Assembly: GCF_000828055.2 (NCBI RefSeq)
Contig: NZ_CP010523.2
Coordinates: 5,332,001-5,396,000, forward strand
Direction of reading: 5' to 3'
Length of the DNA stretch: 64,000 nucleotides
Source of the DNA: Klebsiella variicola
GTDB lineage: Bacteria; Pseudomonadota; Gammaproteobacteria; Enterobacterales; Enterobacteriaceae
Each line of letters starts with the position of its first letter. Position 1 is the first letter of the stretch. A program made the position numbers and the translations under genes. The notes beneath the pieces were generated by a model. It searched no databases. It saw nothing but the letters and a program-made list of their open reading frames with translations, and had not been told where the DNA came from. Shown in pieces: positions 34,202 through 45,514 of this stretch.

Positions 34202-35053
34202 TTAAAGCGGTAATTTTTCCAGCGTTGGGAAACCATAGCGATGCAGAACGGGTAAAAGTTGTTCTGTTTCTGCCGTCAGCGCCATGCAGAATGCTTTATT
34301 CTCGTCACTGGACTTCGCATCCGGCGCTTCATGCTCTAACAGCCAGGCGGTGCGGCGGGCAATCGCCGCGCCAGAATCGATAAGCCGCGTGCCCTCCGGC
34401 AGAACGCGCTGCAGCTCCTCCTGTAAAAGAGGAAAGTGGGTGCAGCCCAGCACCACCGTATCCGGCGGCTCCTGCATCCGCAGCCACGGGCGCAGGATAC
34501 GGCGCAGCTCTTCTAACGGCACAGGCTCGCCATGCAGCTTCGCTTCCGCCAGCTCCACCAGCTCCGCCGACCCCAGCATCTCAATCCGACATTCATTGGC
34601 AAAGCGGTCAATCAGCTCACGGGTATAAGGACGCTTAACGGTACCGCGCGTCGCCAGCAGGCCAACAATACCGTTCGCCGTTAAGCGGGCGGCGGGCTTG
34701 ATCGCCGGCACCACGCCAACGACGGGGAAAGCGAACTTTTCACGCAGGGCAGGCAGTGAGACGGTACTGGCGGTGTTACAGGCGATGACCGCCAGCGCCA
34801 GTGGATAGCGTTGCTGAACGGCAGTCACGATTTCCACAACGCGCTCAACGATAAACTCCTCGCTCTTCTCACCGTACGGGAAAGCGACGTTATCAAAAGC
34901 ATAGATGTAATGCAGATTCGGCAGCAGCTGCCGAATCTCATTATAAACCGACAACCCACCGACGCCGGAATCAAACACCAGCACGGTGGGACGTGGATCA
35001 GAAGGTGTAGCTGCCAGACAAGGTGAATTCCCGTCCTGCAGATTGGTAGCCAT
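34202..35053 (-). CDS. murI: glutamate racemase
   Basis: 283-residue cofactor-independent racemase that makes D-glutamate for peptidoglycan. Catalytic cysteines lie in ACNTAST (near residue 92) and GCTHFPLL (near 204), with the [14 protein letters not shown] start motif at 27-40. The N-terminal extension is the enterobacterial form that binds UDP-MurNAc-Ala as activator. The start lies 56 bases inside the end of btuB, the same overlap as in E. coli. The rRNA promoters follow directly. Confidence 0.96.
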   Translation of the reverse strand: MATNLQDGNSPCLAATPSDPRPTVLVFDSGVGGLSVYNEIRQLLPNLHYIYAFDNVAFPYGEKSEEFIVERVVEIVTAVQQRYPLALAVIACNTASTVSLPALREKFAFPVVGVVPAIKPAARLTANGIVGLLATRGTVKRPYTRELIDRFANECRIEMLGSAELVELAEAKLHGEPVPLEELRRILRPWLRMQEPPDTVVLGCTHFPLLQEELQRVLPEGTRLIDSGAAIARRTAWLLEHEAPDAKSSDENKAFCMALTAETEQLLPVLHRYGFPTLEKLPL

Positions 35054-36854
35054 AAACTGTCTCGTAATCTTTATCGAACAGATTGGCTATTTTACCACGA
35101 ACTGTCAGGTGTGAGGTGACGGGATACGATAAACCGACATCCCAGAGGCTCAGACCGCCCATTTTGACATCGCGCCCATTGTCGTAGTCATCATCGTAAC
35201 GCTTGCCGAGGTACTGATACATCACGTTCCAGTCAAGATCGTAGATCTGTCCGGTCAGTTCATACTTCACTTGTTGCTTCGCGCGGCGATAGAGTACCTT
35301 GCCAGTATCATCATCACGCGGATCGACATACTGCAACGTCAGATGATGCTCCACCGGGCCAGTCGTCACGTTCCCCGTCCACTCCAGACCTTTAATCGTG
35401 GCTGACTTCACGTTGATATATTGATTGTTTTTATAGTCGATCAGGTTTTGAATCTCATAATGATATGCTGAGATTCGCCAATCCAGCGGCCCCGTTAGCC
35501 CGTCAATTCCGGCTTCCCACTGTTTAGATTCTTCCGGCTTCAGGTTTGGGTTGGAAGCAATGCCAGGCCCATAAAACGAAGCAAAACGCGTCGCGCCATA
35601 TTGCTGACCCAGTGACGGCGCCAGGAATCCGGTACCGTAAGAGAGCGTAGCCCGGTAGCCATCAATAAACTCCCAGCCTGCCGCAGTCTGCCAAGTACCG
35701 TGCCATCCGAACTGCTCGTCATGATCCTCACGTCCGGATGCTTCCAGGGTCACACTGTCAATCTGCTGCTGCCCGGTCAGGTAAAGACCGGTGGTATCGC
35801 GTTTGTAGGCATCAGACAATGTTGTGCTACTGGAGGTGAGCTTTTCTTGCTTCCAGTCGACGCCGCCACTAATCGCCCCGTGCCCAACCTCAATGTTATT
35901 ACCCCACTGGATATAGCGCTGTTCCATATCATCCAGGGTGGTGCCCGCGGCATAGCGGCCAGCGTCGCTGCTGTAGTTGTAATCTTTGATGCGCTGATAG
36001 TTAGCAATCAGCTGGGAGGAATAGATACCGGAGCTGTAACGCAGACCCGTGTCCCAGGACTGCGTGTAATTCTGTCGTTCATCATTGCCGCCAACATAGC
36101 CATACGAGCCCTGATCGTAGTCAGTATTGGCTGTGTAACCATAGCCCCGGAAGAAACCAGAGAAGTTATCGTCAAACTTATGTTGCACACCGCCCAGGAA
36201 AAGCTTGTTACGATAGCCATCACGATCGCTGTCGCCGCTGTACGGCGAATTCGGCTGGACGTTAAAACCTTTTGTGGTCTGATAAGCACCAGCTGCAGTC
36301 ACTACGGTATCGCCAAAACGTTTATTAATGGCGCCGTCATAAGTCTGATAACCGTTACTCCCCATTCCGACGTTAACCTGTGAACGGTCTGAATCGGTCA
36401 TAGTGATAATGTTCACCACCCCACCGATCGCTCCGGAGCCGTAGACTGCGGAGCGCGGGCCACGGATGTATTCCACCCGCTGGACCAGCGAGATAGGGAT
36501 CTGACTGATATCTACGCCATTGGAGATCCCCGGACGCGCCATCGGCACACCGTCGATCAGCACCAGCACGTGACGAGCCTCCGTCCCCCGAACATACAGC
36601 GAAGCGCTCTGCCCCATGCCGCCGTTGCGGGCAATATCGACCCCAGGAAGACGACGCATGACATCGTTTAAATCTTTGGACTGCCAGCGGTCGATATCAT
36701 CGCGCGTCACAATGTCGGTCGGCGCCAGCACGGTATTGACCGGCTGTTGAAAACGGTTTGCTGTCACCACTAACGTATCTGAATTGCTATCCTGCGCCCA
36801 GCCGGAAAATGCCGTGACGGATAAAGCCGTCATCAGCGAAGCTTTTTTAATCAT
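34998..36854 (-). CDS. btuB: TonB-dependent vitamin B12 outer-membrane receptor
   Basis: 618 residues. Signal peptide at 1-20 (cleavage after GWA), TonB box [10 protein letters not shown] at about 26-35, plug domain to about 150 and a 22-strand barrel ending in the aromatic residue of SGSYTF. It imports cobalamin with TonB energy. Control is by the cobalamin riboswitch upstream. The gene overlaps murI by 56 bases. Confidence 0.97.
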   Translation of the reverse strand: MIKKASLMTALSVTAFSGWAQDSNSDTLVVTANRFQQPVNTVLAPTDIVTRDDIDRWQSKDLNDVMRRLPGVDIARNGGMGQSASLYVRGTEARHVLVLIDGVPMARPGISNGVDISQIPISLVQRVEYIRGPRSAVYGSGAIGGVVNIITMTDSDRSQVNVGMGSNGYQTYDGAINKRFGDTVVTAAGAYQTTKGFNVQPNSPYSGDSDRDGYRNKLFLGGVQHKFDDNFSGFFRGYGYTANTDYDQGSYGYVGGNDERQNYTQSWDTGLRYSSGIYSSQLIANYQRIKDYNYSSDAGRYAAGTTLDDMEQRYIQWGNNIEVGHGAISGGVDWKQEKLTSSSTTLSDAYKRDTTGLYLTGQQQIDSVTLEASGREDHDEQFGWHGTWQTAAGWEFIDGYRATLSYGTGFLAPSLGQQYGATRFASFYGPGIASNPNLKPEESKQWEAGIDGLTGPLDWRISAYHYEIQNLIDYKNNQYINVKSATIKGLEWTGNVTTGPVEHHLTLQYVDPRDDDTGKVLYRRAKQQVKYELTGQIYDLDWNVMYQYLGKRYDDDYDNGRDVKMGGLSLWDVGLSYPVTSHLTVRGKIANLFDKDYETVYGYQSAGREFTLSGSYTF

Positions 36855-36879
36855 TGTAAAAGCATCCGAAACAGAAAAA

Positions 36880-37092
36880 GGATGCCGCAGGTTTTATCAG
36901 TTGCTCGCGACGATAAAACCCAGTGCGACGTATTCCGGCAGGTCTTCGGGCTTGGAGGCTGTTTCAAGAAATAATGACTTCCCACGGCTAGCCGCAGTGT
37001 CTGCACCGAGTGCGCTCATTTCTCACCTTCCTTACCGCTGCGCGTCAGCCCCAGATTTCCACTGGGTTCCCTTTTAACTCACAGGACCGGTA
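36880..37092 (-). promoter_or_regulatory. adenosylcobalamin riboswitch of btuB
   Basis: The minus strand contains GGTCCTGTGAGTTAA, an AGCGGTAAGGAAGGTGAG block, GACACTGCGGCTAGCCGTGGGAAGTC (read in parts) and CCTCCAAGCCCGAAGACCTGCCGG: the conserved core of the btuB leader, including the B12-box region. A following TAAAACCTGCGGCATCC segment near the ribosome site can act as the expression platform. High AdoCbl should lower btuB translation and transcript level. Confidence 0.92.
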
Positions 37093-37220
37093 GGCGAATG
37101 CTACAATTAGAATCATATAGATGTCCAGACTGCTAATTATATTTCCCGCCACATTCGAGGCTGGACATCCCCGGCGCTTTCCCTACAATCCCCGCGTACT
37201 TATTTTATTCAGGATGCATC

Positions 37221-38321
37221 ATGACCCCCGAACACCTTCCTACCGAACAATACGAAGCGCAGCTGGCAGAAAAAGTCGTCCGTTTGCAAACCATGATGGC
37301 GCCTTTTGCCGCGCCGGTTCCGGAAGTGTTTCGTTCGCCGGTCAGCCACTACCGGATGCGCGCCGAGTTCCGTCTGTGGCACGATGGCGACGATCTGTAC
37401 CATATTATTTTCGATCAGCAGACCCGGTCGCGGATTCGCGTTGACAGCTTTCCGGCCGCCAGCGCGCTTATCAATCAGCTGATGACCGCCATGCTGGAGG
37501 GCGTGCGCAACAATCCCGTGCTGCGCCATAAGCTGTTCCAGATTGACTATCTGACCACCCTCAGCAACCAGGCGGTCGTTTCGCTGCTGTATCATAAAAA
37601 ACTCGATGATGCCTGGCGTGAGCAAGCGGAGGCGCTGCGTGACGCCCTGCGAGCCCAGGGACTCAATGTGCATCTGATTGGACGGGCGACCAAAACCAAA
37701 ATCGAGCTCGATCAGGACTATATAGATGAACGTCTGCCAGTTGGCGGGCGAGAGATGATCTACCGTCAGGTGGAAAACAGCTTTACCCAGCCGAACGCGG
37801 CCATGAACATTCAGATGCTGGAGTGGGCGCTGGATGTCACCAAAGGGGCGACCGGCGACCTGCTGGAATTGTACTGCGGCAACGGTAACTTCTCGCTGGC
37901 GCTGGCGCGTAATTTTGATCGCGTGCTGGCCACCGAAATCGCCAAACCGTCAGTGGCTGCGGCGCAGTACAACATCGCCGCTAACCATATCGACAACGTG
38001 CAGATTATCCGCATGGCGGCGGAAGAGTTTACTCAGGCGATGAATGGCGTGCGGGAGTTCAACCGGCTGCAGGGTATCGATCTGCAGAGCTATCAGTGCG
38101 AGACCATTTTCGTCGATCCGCCGCGCAGCGGACTGGACAGCGAAACGGAAAAAATGGTGCAGGCCTATCCGCGCATTCTGTACATTTCATGCAACCCGGA
38201 AACTCTGTGCCGCAATCTGGAGACGTTAAGCCAGACGCACAACGTCACCCGGCTGGCGCTGTTCGACCAGTTCCCGTACACCCATCATATGGAATGCGGC
38301 GTTCTGCTGACCCGGAAATAG
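37221..38321 (+). CDS. trmA: tRNA (uracil-5-)-methyltransferase
   Basis: 366 residues. SAM-dependent enzyme that makes ribothymidine at tRNA position 54. SAM-binding [19 protein letters not shown] near residue 213, then [10 protein letters not shown] near 297 and the catalytic cysteine in [15 protein letters not shown] near 324. The gene is divergent from btuB and convergent with yijD, with a shared terminator. Confidence 0.97.
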   Translation: MTPEHLPTEQYEAQLAEKVVRLQTMMAPFAAPVPEVFRSPVSHYRMRAEFRLWHDGDDLYHIIFDQQTRSRIRVDSFPAASALINQLMTAMLEGVRNNPVLRHKLFQIDYLTTLSNQAVVSLLYHKKLDDAWREQAEALRDALRAQGLNVHLIGRATKTKIELDQDYIDERLPVGGREMIYRQVENSFTQPNAAMNIQMLEWALDVTKGATGDLLELYCGNGNFSLALARNFDRVLATEIAKPSVAAAQYNIAANHIDNVQIIRMAAEEFTQAMNGVREFNRLQGIDLQSYQCETIFVDPPRSGLDSETEKMVQAYPRILYISCNPETLCRNLETLSQTHNVTRLALFDQFPYTHHMECGVLLTRK

Positions 38322-38324
38322 GCC

Positions 38325-38360
38325 CAAAAAAACCGGCAATGTCATATTGCCGGTTTTTTT
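38325..38360. terminator. bidirectional terminator trmA/yijD
   Basis: AACCGGCAAT GTC ATATTGCCGGTT hairpin flanked by A7 and T7, between the convergent trmA and yijD stop codons. Confidence 0.9.
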
Positions 38361-38374
38361 ACACCACTGGCGGC

Positions 38375-38734
38375 TTACTCGGCTGCCGTATTTTTGCGGT
38401 TACGCATCTTGTAGCCGATCCAGAAGACCATCGCGACGGACAGAACGGCCGGGAAGAAGTTAGAGCCGATATCCGGGTACTCCGCACGCACGACGGTGCT
38501 GTACAACAGCACCCCGAGAATAAAAAAGGCGGCGGCCAGGCCCGGAAGCCCAACGGGCATACTGCGATTCTGATAGCGCTGATGCAGACAGTAGACCGTC
38601 AGCAGCAGGGATAAAATCGGGAAGACGGAAAACGGAACTATCGAACTGAACAGCGCCGCAAAGGCGCCATTAATGGATAACCCGGCAATCAGCGCCAGCA
38701 GCAGCGTACCTTTATCTTGAACTGAGTGTTTCAT
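38375..38734 (-). CDS. yijD: DUF1422 family inner-membrane protein YijD
   Basis: 119 residues with four predicted membrane helices (about 10-30, 32-48, 60-80, 90-110). It matches E. coli YijD, whose function is not known. It follows fabR by 15 bases on the same strand and is probably co-transcribed with it. Confidence 0.9.
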   Translation of the reverse strand: MKHSVQDKGTLLLALIAGLSINGAFAALFSSIVPFSVFPILSLLLTVYCLHQRYQNRSMPVGLPGLAAAFFILGVLLYSTVVRAEYPDIGSNFFPAVLSVAMVFWIGYKMRNRKNTAAE

Positions 38735-38749
38735 TGCTCGTCCTTCACG

Positions 38750-39382
38750 TTATTCGGAATGATGTGACATTTTTTCTTGTTCACGGCGATACCAGTAATA
38801 CGCGCCTTTCGAGATCATTCTGAGCTGCAGCACCAACCGTTCTTCCAGCTGCCGGCGCTGTTCAGGGCCGACATCCAGCGCTTCCGCGCCAGCGCTAAAG
38901 ACGATGGTGACCATAGCTTCAGCCTGCGCTTCGGTGAAGGCGCGCGGCATATGGTTTTCGAGTTCTAAATAGTCGGCGAGTTCCGCGATAAAGTGCTGGA
39001 TCTCGCGCGCGACGGCGGCGCGAAACGCCGCAGAGGTTCCCGAGCGCTCTCGCAACAGCAAGCGGAAGGCGTTCGGGTTGTTACCGATAAACTCCATAAA
39101 GGTGGAGACCGAGGTACGGATCACGCTGCCGCCTTTAGCAATTCTCTGGCGCGCCTGACGCATCAGCTGGCGCAGCATCAGTCCGCTCTCATCGACCATC
39201 GTCAGGCCTAACTCATCGACATCGCGAAAATGACGATAAAAGGACGTCGGCGCGATCCCAGCTTCCCGCGCCACTTCGCGCAAGCTCAGGCTGGCGAAAC
39301 TCCGCTCAGCGCTAAGTTGGCTGAATGCTGCTTCCACCAGCGAACGGCGGGTTTTTTCTTTTTGTTGTGCTCTTACGCCCAT
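38750..39382 (-). CDS. fabR: TetR-family repressor of unsaturated fatty acid synthesis
   Basis: 210 residues. TetR-type HTH at about residues 10-55 ([22 protein letters not shown]), then a helical acyl-CoA/ACP-sensing domain. In E. coli FabR represses fabA and fabB. The ATG at 39382 gives [15 protein letters not shown]; a GTG one codon upstream is the alternative. The C-terminus ([10 protein letters not shown]) is shorter than in E. coli. Divergent from sthA. Confidence 0.95.
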   Translation of the reverse strand: MGVRAQQKEKTRRSLVEAAFSQLSAERSFASLSLREVAREAGIAPTSFYRHFRDVDELGLTMVDESGLMLRQLMRQARQRIAKGGSVIRTSVSTFMEFIGNNPNAFRLLLRERSGTSAAFRAAVAREIQHFIAELADYLELENHMPRAFTEAQAEAMVTIVFSAGAEALDVGPEQRRQLEERLVLQLRMISKGAYYWYRREQEKMSHHSE

Positions 39383-39581
39383 CACGATGTATGAATCCTT
39401 CCAATAGCCCTGCTGGCACTATACCAGAGATTAAAACTAATCGGTTTGCACTGGATTGTGAATGATTGTTTACGAGCCGTTTCTGCTTTTATGCCGCAAA
39501 AAAGCACAACGATAATTGGGTTAAAGCGCAGCGAATGTTATCATCGTGTTTATTTTATGTATAAAACAGGTGAGTAATGCC

Positions 39582-40982
39582 ATGTCACACTCTTGGGATT
39601 ATGATGCAATAGTGATTGGTTCCGGTCCTGGCGGCGAAGGCGCCGCAATGGGACTGGTGAAACAGGGAGTACGCGTTGCCGTCATTGAGCGCTACCATAA
39701 TGTCGGCGGCGGTTGCACCCACTGGGGCACCATCCCGTCGAAAGCCCTCCGCCATGCCGTCAGCCGTATTATCGAGTTTAACCAAAACCCCCTCTACAGC
39801 GACCACTCCCGCCTTCTTCGCTCTTCTTTCGCCGACATCCTCAACCATGCCGACAGCGTCATCAACCAGCAGACTCATATGCGCCAGGGATTCTATGAGC
39901 GCAACCACTGTGAAATTCTGCAGGGCAATGCGCACTTCGTTGATGAACATACTCTGGCGCTGGAATGCCATGACGGCACGGTCGAGACGGTGACTGCGGA
40001 GAAATTCGTTATCGCCTGCGGGTCACGCCCCTATCATCCGGCCGATGTCGATTTCCACCACCCGCGCATCTATGACAGCGATTCGATTCTCAGCCTGCAG
40101 CATGAGCCGCGCCACGTGATCATTTACGGCGCCGGGGTGATCGGTTGCGAATACGCCTCGATCTTCCGCGGCATGGAGGTGAAGGTCGATCTGATCAACA
40201 CCCGCGATCGTCTGCTGGCCTTCCTCGATCAGGAGATGTCAGACTCGCTCTCTTATCACTTCTGGAACAGCGGCGTGGTCATTCGCCACAATGAGGAGTA
40301 TGAGAAAATTGAGGGGGTGGATGACGGCGTGATCATGCACCTGAAGTCCGGTAAAAAACTGAAGGCCGATTGCCTGCTGTACGCCAATGGCCGCACCGGC
40401 AATACCGACACCCTGGCGCTGGAAAACATCGGTCTGCAGACTGACAGCCGCGGCCAGCTGAAGGTCAACAGCATGTACCAGACCGCCCTCCCGCACATTT
40501 ATGCGGTTGGCGATGTCATCGGCTATCCAAGCCTGGCTTCTGCCGCTTACGATCAAGGGCGCATTGCCGCCCAGGCGCTGGTGAAAGGCGAAGCTTCAGC
40601 GCATCTGATTGAAGATATCCCCACCGGGATCTACACCATTCCGGAAATCAGCTCCGTCGGGAAAACCGAGCAGCAGCTGACGGCAATGAAAGTGCCGTAT
40701 GAGGTGGGTCGCGCCCAGTTTAAACACCTGGCACGGGCGCAAATCGTTGGCATGAGCGTGGGAACCCTGAAGATCCTGTTCCATCGGGAGACCAAGGAGA
40801 TCCTCGGCATTCACTGCTTTGGCGAACGCGCAGCCGAAATCATTCACATCGGCCAGGCGATCATGGAGCAGAAAGGTGGTGGTAACACCATTGAGTACTT
40901 CGTCAACACCACCTTTAACTACCCGACCATGGCGGAAGCGTATCGGGTTGCCGCGCTGAACGGCTTAAACCGCCTGTTTTAA
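39582..40982 (+). CDS. sthA: soluble pyridine nucleotide transhydrogenase
   Basis: 466 residues from ATG 39582 ([20 protein letters not shown]), the E. coli length; a frame from 39546 adds a non-conserved leader. FAD flavoprotein that moves hydride between NADPH and NAD. FAD motif [12 protein letters not shown] at 14-25, NAD motif [15 protein letters not shown] near 184. The usual disulfide site reads [15 protein letters not shown], with one cysteine replaced by threonine, normal for this subfamily. The 3' end overlaps the convergent oxyR by 18 bases. Confidence 0.96.
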
Positions 40983-41882
40983 CGCCTTGTCGAAATGGCC
41001 ATCCATCGTACCGCGGATGGCCTCCGCCAGATGTTCATAGCGGCTGCGCAGCGGGGAGCCGGGACGGTAAACCAGGCCGATGGTTCGTCTTGGCTCTGGC
41101 TTAATGCACGGCAGATAGACCACGCCATCGCGTTTTCTTTCCTGCGGTACCGCCAGCGCAGGCAGCAAGGTAATGCCGCTGCCTGCCGCCACCATATTGC
41201 GTAGCGTTTCCAGACTGGTCGCCCGGAAGTGGGTATCCTCATCCGCTCCTGCTTCAAAGCAAAAGCCCATCGCCTGATCGCGCAGACAGTGGCCATCCTC
41301 CAGCATCAGCAGCTTTTCACCAGCCAGATCCGACATCGGCACCCGGTCGCGGTTCGCCCACGGGTGATCCTCATAGATAGCCAGCATCATCGGCTCATCA
41401 AACAGCGGCACCTCGATAAAGGCCTCGCTCTCTTTGACCAGCGCCAGAATGGCGCAGTCGAGCTTACCGCTGTCGAGCTGGGCCAGCAACTGATGGGTCT
41501 GCGCTTCGTGCAGGTACATTTCCAGTTTCGGAAAAGTTTGGTGCAGCATCGGAATGATTTGCGGCAGCAGGTACGGGCCAATTGTCGGGATCAAGCCGAT
41601 ATGCAACGGCCCGGACATGGTTTCCCCTTGTTGGCTTGCCATCTCCTTGAGCACTTTTACTTCGCGTAACACGGTACGCGCCTGATCCACCAGCAACAGC
41701 CCCGCCTGGGTAAACAGAACCTTACGGCTGGTGCGCTCCAGCAGCATGACGCCAAGTTCATCCTCGAGCTTGCGGATCTGTCCGCTGAGCGTCGGTTGGC
41801 TCACGTGGCATGAGTCAGCCGCCCGCCGGAAGTGGCGGTGTTCGGCGAGCGCTACCAGGTATTCAAGATCGCGAATATTCAT
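40965..41882 (-). CDS. oxyR: hydrogen-peroxide sensor and regulator OxyR
   Basis: 305-residue LysR regulator. HTH at 1-60 ([35 protein letters not shown], read in parts). The redox pair Cys199 and Cys208 is present in [14 protein letters not shown]. Oxidised OxyR activates katG, ahpCF, dps, oxyS and others. The oxyS sRNA reads divergently from the upstream side. The 3' end overlaps sthA. Confidence 0.97.
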
Positions 41883-41978
41883 TATTCATCCTCCATCGCC
41901 ACGATAGTCCATGGCGATAGATAGCATAGCAACGAACGATTATCCCTATCAAGCTTTCTGTTCAATAATACGCCCATA

Positions 41979-42082
41979 GAGACGGTATACCTGTGAAAAT
42001 CATTGGCCCGTCACACTGTTTCTCTACCCGAACAACTAAAGCCAACGTGAACTTTTGCGGACCTTGTGTCCGCTTTTTTTTT
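41979..42082 (+). ncRNA. oxyS: OxyS small regulatory RNA
   Basis: Divergent from oxyR, about 100 bases from its start. The central segment AACTAAAGCCAACGTGAAC and TTTTGCGGA are the same as in E. coli OxyS, followed by a terminator hairpin GCGGACCTTGTGTCCGC and T8. The 5' stem-loop region (GAGACGGTATACC...) has diverged strongly. In E. coli this Hfq-bound RNA represses fhlA, rpoS and nusG. The 5' end is estimated. Confidence 0.88.
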
Positions 42083-42085
42083 GCA

Positions 42086-42119
42086 TAAAAAACCCGGCGT
42101 CATCAGGCTCGGCCGGGTT
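42086..42119 (-). terminator. terminator after argH
   Basis: Minus strand AACCCGGC ... GCCGGGTT then T6, 23 bases past the argH stop. It stands back to back with the oxyS terminator. Confidence 0.85.
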
Positions 42120-42141
42120 CAGAGAGGCGGATGCCAGAGAA

Positions 42142-43515
42142 TTAGCTCAGGCGCGCTTTTGCGTCGCTGATAGCCTGCGCCACCTGCTGCGGCGAAACGC
42201 CGCCTTTCGCTGCGCGTTTATCGAGGCAGGACTGCAGAGACAGAATCGGATAAACATCGTCTGCGATGACCGGACTGAATTTCTGCAGATCGGCCAGGGG
42301 CAGCGCTTCCAGCGGTTTCCCTTGCGCAATGGCTTCCACTACCGCCTCACCAACAATATGGTGCGCTTCACGGAACGGAACGCCTTTCGCCACCAGATAA
42401 TCTGCCAGTTCTGTGGCGTTGGCATAGCCCTGCTGCGCCGCTTCCGCACAGCGCGGGCGTTTCACCTGGATGCCATCCAGCACCAGGGTCGCCATATGCA
42501 GACAGTCGAGCCAGGTATCCAGGGCGTCGAAAAGCCCCTCTTTATCTTCCTGCATGTCTTTGTTGTAGGCCAGCGGCAGGCCTTTCAGCGTCATCATCAT
42601 GCCGGTCAACGCGCCCTGCACGCGGCCGCATTTACCACGAATTAATTCCAGCGCGTCCGGGTTTTTCTTCTGCGGCATCAGCGAGGAGCCGGAGGTCACG
42701 CGATCAGAAAGCTCGACGAAGTTCGCCTCGCCGGAGTTAAAGAAAATCAGATCTTCAGCAAAGCGCGACAGATGCACCATGCCAATAGACGCATCGGAAA
42801 GCAGCTCCAGAACATGGTCGCGATCGGAAACGCTGTCGAGGCTGTTGCGGGTGGCAGAGGCAAAGCCCAGCCAGCCGGCCAGCTGCTCGCGGTCGATTTC
42901 ATACGCCGTCCCCGCCAGCGCGCCGCAGCCCAGTGGACTGACGTCAAGGCGCTTCAGCGCGTCCTGCAGGCGGCTTTCGTCACGCGCCAGCATTTCAACG
43001 TAGGCCAGACACCAGTGTGCGAACGTCACTGGCTGCGCGCGCTGCAGGTGAGTGTACCCCGGCATCACCGCGTCCTGGTTATGCTGGGCGGTCTCCACCA
43101 GCGCGCTCTGCAGCTGGCGGTTCGCCGACAGCAGTTCGACAACGGTATCTTTGCACCACAGTTTAAGATCGGTGGCGACCTGGTCGTTACGGCTGCGCCC
43201 GGTGTGCAGTTTCTTGCCCAGCTGGCCCACTTTATCGATCAGCTTGCCTTCCACCCAGCTGTGAATATCTTCGGCATCGCTGGCGAGGATTTGCTGCGGA
43301 TTGGCGCGCACCTCTTCCAGCAGCACGTTCAGCGCTTCTTCCAGCTGCTGCTGTTCAGCGGCACTCAGAACGCCGACCGTTACCAGCGCTTTCGACCAGG
43401 CGACAGAGCCAACGATATCCTGCTCCGCCAGACGATAGTCGAAGCGCAACGAGTCGTTGAACTGTTTGAACCGTTGATCTGCTGCCTGTGTAAAACGCCC
43501 GCCCCAAAGTGCCAT
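42142..43515 (-). CDS. argH: argininosuccinate lyase
   Basis: 457 residues. Cleaves argininosuccinate to arginine and fumarate. The fumarase/aspartase signature [15 protein letters not shown] contains the catalytic serine near residue 281; [12 protein letters not shown] near 106 is also diagnostic. Last gene of argCBH, separated from argB by about 98 bases that contain a BIME. The C-terminal extension ending DAKARLS matches E. coli. Confidence 0.97.
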   Translation of the reverse strand: MALWGGRFTQAADQRFKQFNDSLRFDYRLAEQDIVGSVAWSKALVTVGVLSAAEQQQLEEALNVLLEEVRANPQQILASDAEDIHSWVEGKLIDKVGQLGKKLHTGRSRNDQVATDLKLWCKDTVVELLSANRQLQSALVETAQHNQDAVMPGYTHLQRAQPVTFAHWCLAYVEMLARDESRLQDALKRLDVSPLGCGALAGTAYEIDREQLAGWLGFASATRNSLDSVSDRDHVLELLSDASIGMVHLSRFAEDLIFFNSGEANFVELSDRVTSGSSLMPQKKNPDALELIRGKCGRVQGALTGMMMTLKGLPLAYNKDMQEDKEGLFDALDTWLDCLHMATLVLDGIQVKRPRCAEAAQQGYANATELADYLVAKGVPFREAHHIVGEAVVEAIAQGKPLEALPLADLQKFSPVIADDVYPILSLQSCLDKRAAKGGVSPQQVAQAISDAKARLS

Positions 43516-43541
43516 AACATGCTTCCTTTATTCGTTAGTTC

Positions 43542-43605
43542 TGCCGGCGGCATTGTGCCGCCCGGCCTACAGTCTGTAAGCCCGGCAGACGACGCGCCGC
43601 CGGGC
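43542..43605. repeat. BIME: two REP units in opposite orientation
   Basis: GCCGGCGGCATTGTGCCGCC followed by CGGCCTAC, then GTAAGCCCGGCAGACG and GCGCCGCCGGGC form two head-to-head palindromic units with the typical GGCCTAC/GTAAGCC junctions. Inside argCBH, between argB and argH, where it may modulate mRNA stability between cistrons. Confidence 0.75.
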
Positions 43606-43613
43606 ATGAAATC

Positions 43614-44390
43614 TTAAGCCAGAATACGTGTGCCGATCGGCGTGCCGTTAAATAACGCTGGCAGCTGCTCGGCGTGACGCCAGGAGGCGATATCCACCGG
43701 ACGGCCCAGGGCACGTGCGGCGTCAAGGGCCGCATTCACTTTAACAATCATGCCGTCAGTGATAATGCCCTGCTCGATCAGCTGCTCCGCTTTCTCGGCG
43801 GTCATCTCGGCAATGCGCTGTCCTTTACCGTCGAGGATACCGCTGACATCAGACAGCAGGATCAGATCCGCCCCCAGGGTGGCCGCCAGCGCTGTCGCCG
43901 CCTGGTCAGCATTGACGTTCATCAGCTGGCCTTCATCGGTCACCCCGATAGAGCTCACCACCGGCAGGTAACCGCCCGCCAGCAGGGTGTTGATCAGCGC
44001 CGGGGAGCCCGGCTGCGCCAGCCCGACATGGCCCAGCTCGGCATCCAGCTGCGTGACCTTCACGCTATCGCCATCGCCGAGGAACAGGCCTACCGAGGAA
44101 ATACCATGTTTTTTCGCCCATGCCAGCAGCGTTTTGTTGGCGGTTCCCGCCAGCGCGCCGGTAATGATGTCAATCTGATCGGCAGGCGTAACCCGCAGGC
44201 CATTTTTCTTTTTCACCGGCAGATTAAGCTGCTTCATCAGCTCATCCACCACGCAGCCGCCGCCATGGACGATAATCAGCGGGCGCTGGTGCGCTTCACG
44301 GTAGTTAACCAGCGCGGTAAACAGGCGCTCCAGCGCCTCTTCGCTATCGAGTAATACGCCGCCGAGTTTGATAATTAATGGGTTCATCAT
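43614..44390 (-). CDS. argB: acetylglutamate kinase
   Basis: 258 residues from ATG 44390 ([24 protein letters not shown]). Phosphorylates N-acetylglutamate, second committed step of arginine synthesis. KLGGVLL is the phosphate-binding loop and [11 protein letters not shown] the substrate loop near residue 42. A GTG one codon upstream is an alternative start. It follows argC by six bases. Confidence 0.97.
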   Translation of the reverse strand: MMNPLIIKLGGVLLDSEEALERLFTALVNYREAHQRPLIIVHGGGCVVDELMKQLNLPVKKKNGLRVTPADQIDIITGALAGTANKTLLAWAKKHGISSVGLFLGDGDSVKVTQLDAELGHVGLAQPGSPALINTLLAGGYLPVVSSIGVTDEGQLMNVNADQAATALAATLGADLILLSDVSGILDGKGQRIAEMTAEKAEQLIEQGIITDGMIVKVNAALDAARALGRPVDIASWRHAEQLPALFNGTPIGTRILA

Positions 44391-44396
44391 CACACC

Positions 44397-45401
44397 TTAA
44401 ATAAGAGACTGCGTCTCAGCGAAGCCGAAACGAATATTCGCGCACTGCACTGCCTGCGCTGCGGCGCCTTTCAGCAGGTTATCTTCAGCCGCGACGACGA
44501 TGAGATGGTCGTCCTGCACGGCAAAACCGATATCACAGAATGGCAGACCCTCGACGCTTTTCAATGCGGGTACGCCTTTATCATATAAACGTACCAGCGG
44601 TTTATCGGCGTAAGCCTGCTGGTAAACCGCTGCGATCTGCGCGTGGCCGACGCCCGGCTTCAGGCGGCAGGTAATGGTTTCAAGGATGCCGCGCTTAAAA
44701 TTACCCAGGTGCGGGGTAAAAATCACCTTTGCCCCGAGGTGGCTGGCAATCTCCGGCTGATGGCGATGGTTAAATATGCCGTATGGCTGCAGGCTCACTT
44801 CACAGAAGCTATTGCCGATCGCGGCTTTACGACCCGCGCCGCTCACCCCGCTGGTGGCGTTGATCACCGGCCACTGGTTCAGATCCAGCAGATTGGCCTC
44901 AATCAGCGGCTTCAGCGACAGCTGCGCCGCCGTCGGATAGCAGCCAGGCACCGCGATTAACTGCGCTTCTTTAAGCGCATCCGCGCTCCACTCCGCCAGA
45001 CCATACACCGCCTGTTTGAGCAGGTCGGGATGTTGATGAGTGAAACCGTAATATTTTTCGTAGAACGCCCCATCGTTAACGCGGAAGGCACCGGAAAGAT
45101 CGAACACCACGCAGCCGGCGGCAAGGAACTGCGGCGCCAGGTCGTGACTCACTTCGTGCGCGGTGGCGAGAAACACCACGTCCACGCCAGCGCTGAATTC
45201 GCTGATATCGGACATCGGCTGCAGCGGCATATCGACAATGCCTTTGAGCTGCGGATGCAGGTCGGAAATTAATTTTCCCGCATCATTGCTTTGCGCGGAG
45301 ACCGTCAAAGCGGTTATGTTCATATGCGGATGACGATTGATATAGGTCACCAGCTCTGCGCCGGCATAACCACTGGCACCCACAATCAGCGTATTTAACA
45401 T
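44397..45401 (-). CDS. argC: N-acetyl-gamma-glutamyl-phosphate reductase
   Basis: 334 residues. NADPH-dependent reduction of the acyl phosphate made by ArgB. Rossmann motif [11 protein letters not shown] at 8-18; catalytic cysteine in [12 protein letters not shown] near residue 154. First gene of argCBH, divergent from argE across an operator region with two ARG boxes. Confidence 0.97.
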   Translation of the reverse strand: MLNTLIVGASGYAGAELVTYINRHPHMNITALTVSAQSNDAGKLISDLHPQLKGIVDMPLQPMSDISEFSAGVDVVFLATAHEVSHDLAPQFLAAGCVVFDLSGAFRVNDGAFYEKYYGFTHQHPDLLKQAVYGLAEWSADALKEAQLIAVPGCYPTAAQLSLKPLIEANLLDLNQWPVINATSGVSGAGRKAAIGNSFCEVSLQPYGIFNHRHQPEIASHLGAKVIFTPHLGNFKRGILETITCRLKPGVGHAQIAAVYQQAYADKPLVRLYDKGVPALKSVEGLPFCDIGFAVQDDHLIVVAAEDNLLKGAAAQAVQCANIRFGFAETQSLI

Positions 45402-45449
45402 TGGAAGCGCATCTCCTTACATTCGATGGGTTTTCTTACGCTCAACGAT

Positions 45450-45488
45450 ATTGTATTTTTATTCACAATAAATGCATGAATATTGATA
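45450..45488. promoter_or_regulatory. tandem ARG boxes, argE-argCBH operator
   Basis: Two 18-base palindromes, ATTGTATTTTTATTCACA (45450-45467) and AATGCATGAATATTGATA (45471-45488), spaced by three bases, fit the ArgR half-site pattern (TGAAT/ATTCA). They lie between the divergent argC and argE starts, as in the bipolar E. coli operator bound by ArgR-arginine. Confidence 0.85.
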
Positions 45489-45514
45489 CTATCACGACCC
45501 AAGGTGTGTCAACA

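Noticed and set aside
34998..35053. murI/btuB 56-base overlap as an annotation error
   Set aside because: The same overlap is known in E. coli, and both protein ends match their families.
39583..40982. Possible loss of a redox cysteine in SthA (CTHWGTI)
   Set aside because: Threonine at this place is normal for the soluble transhydrogenase subfamily, so it is not a defect.
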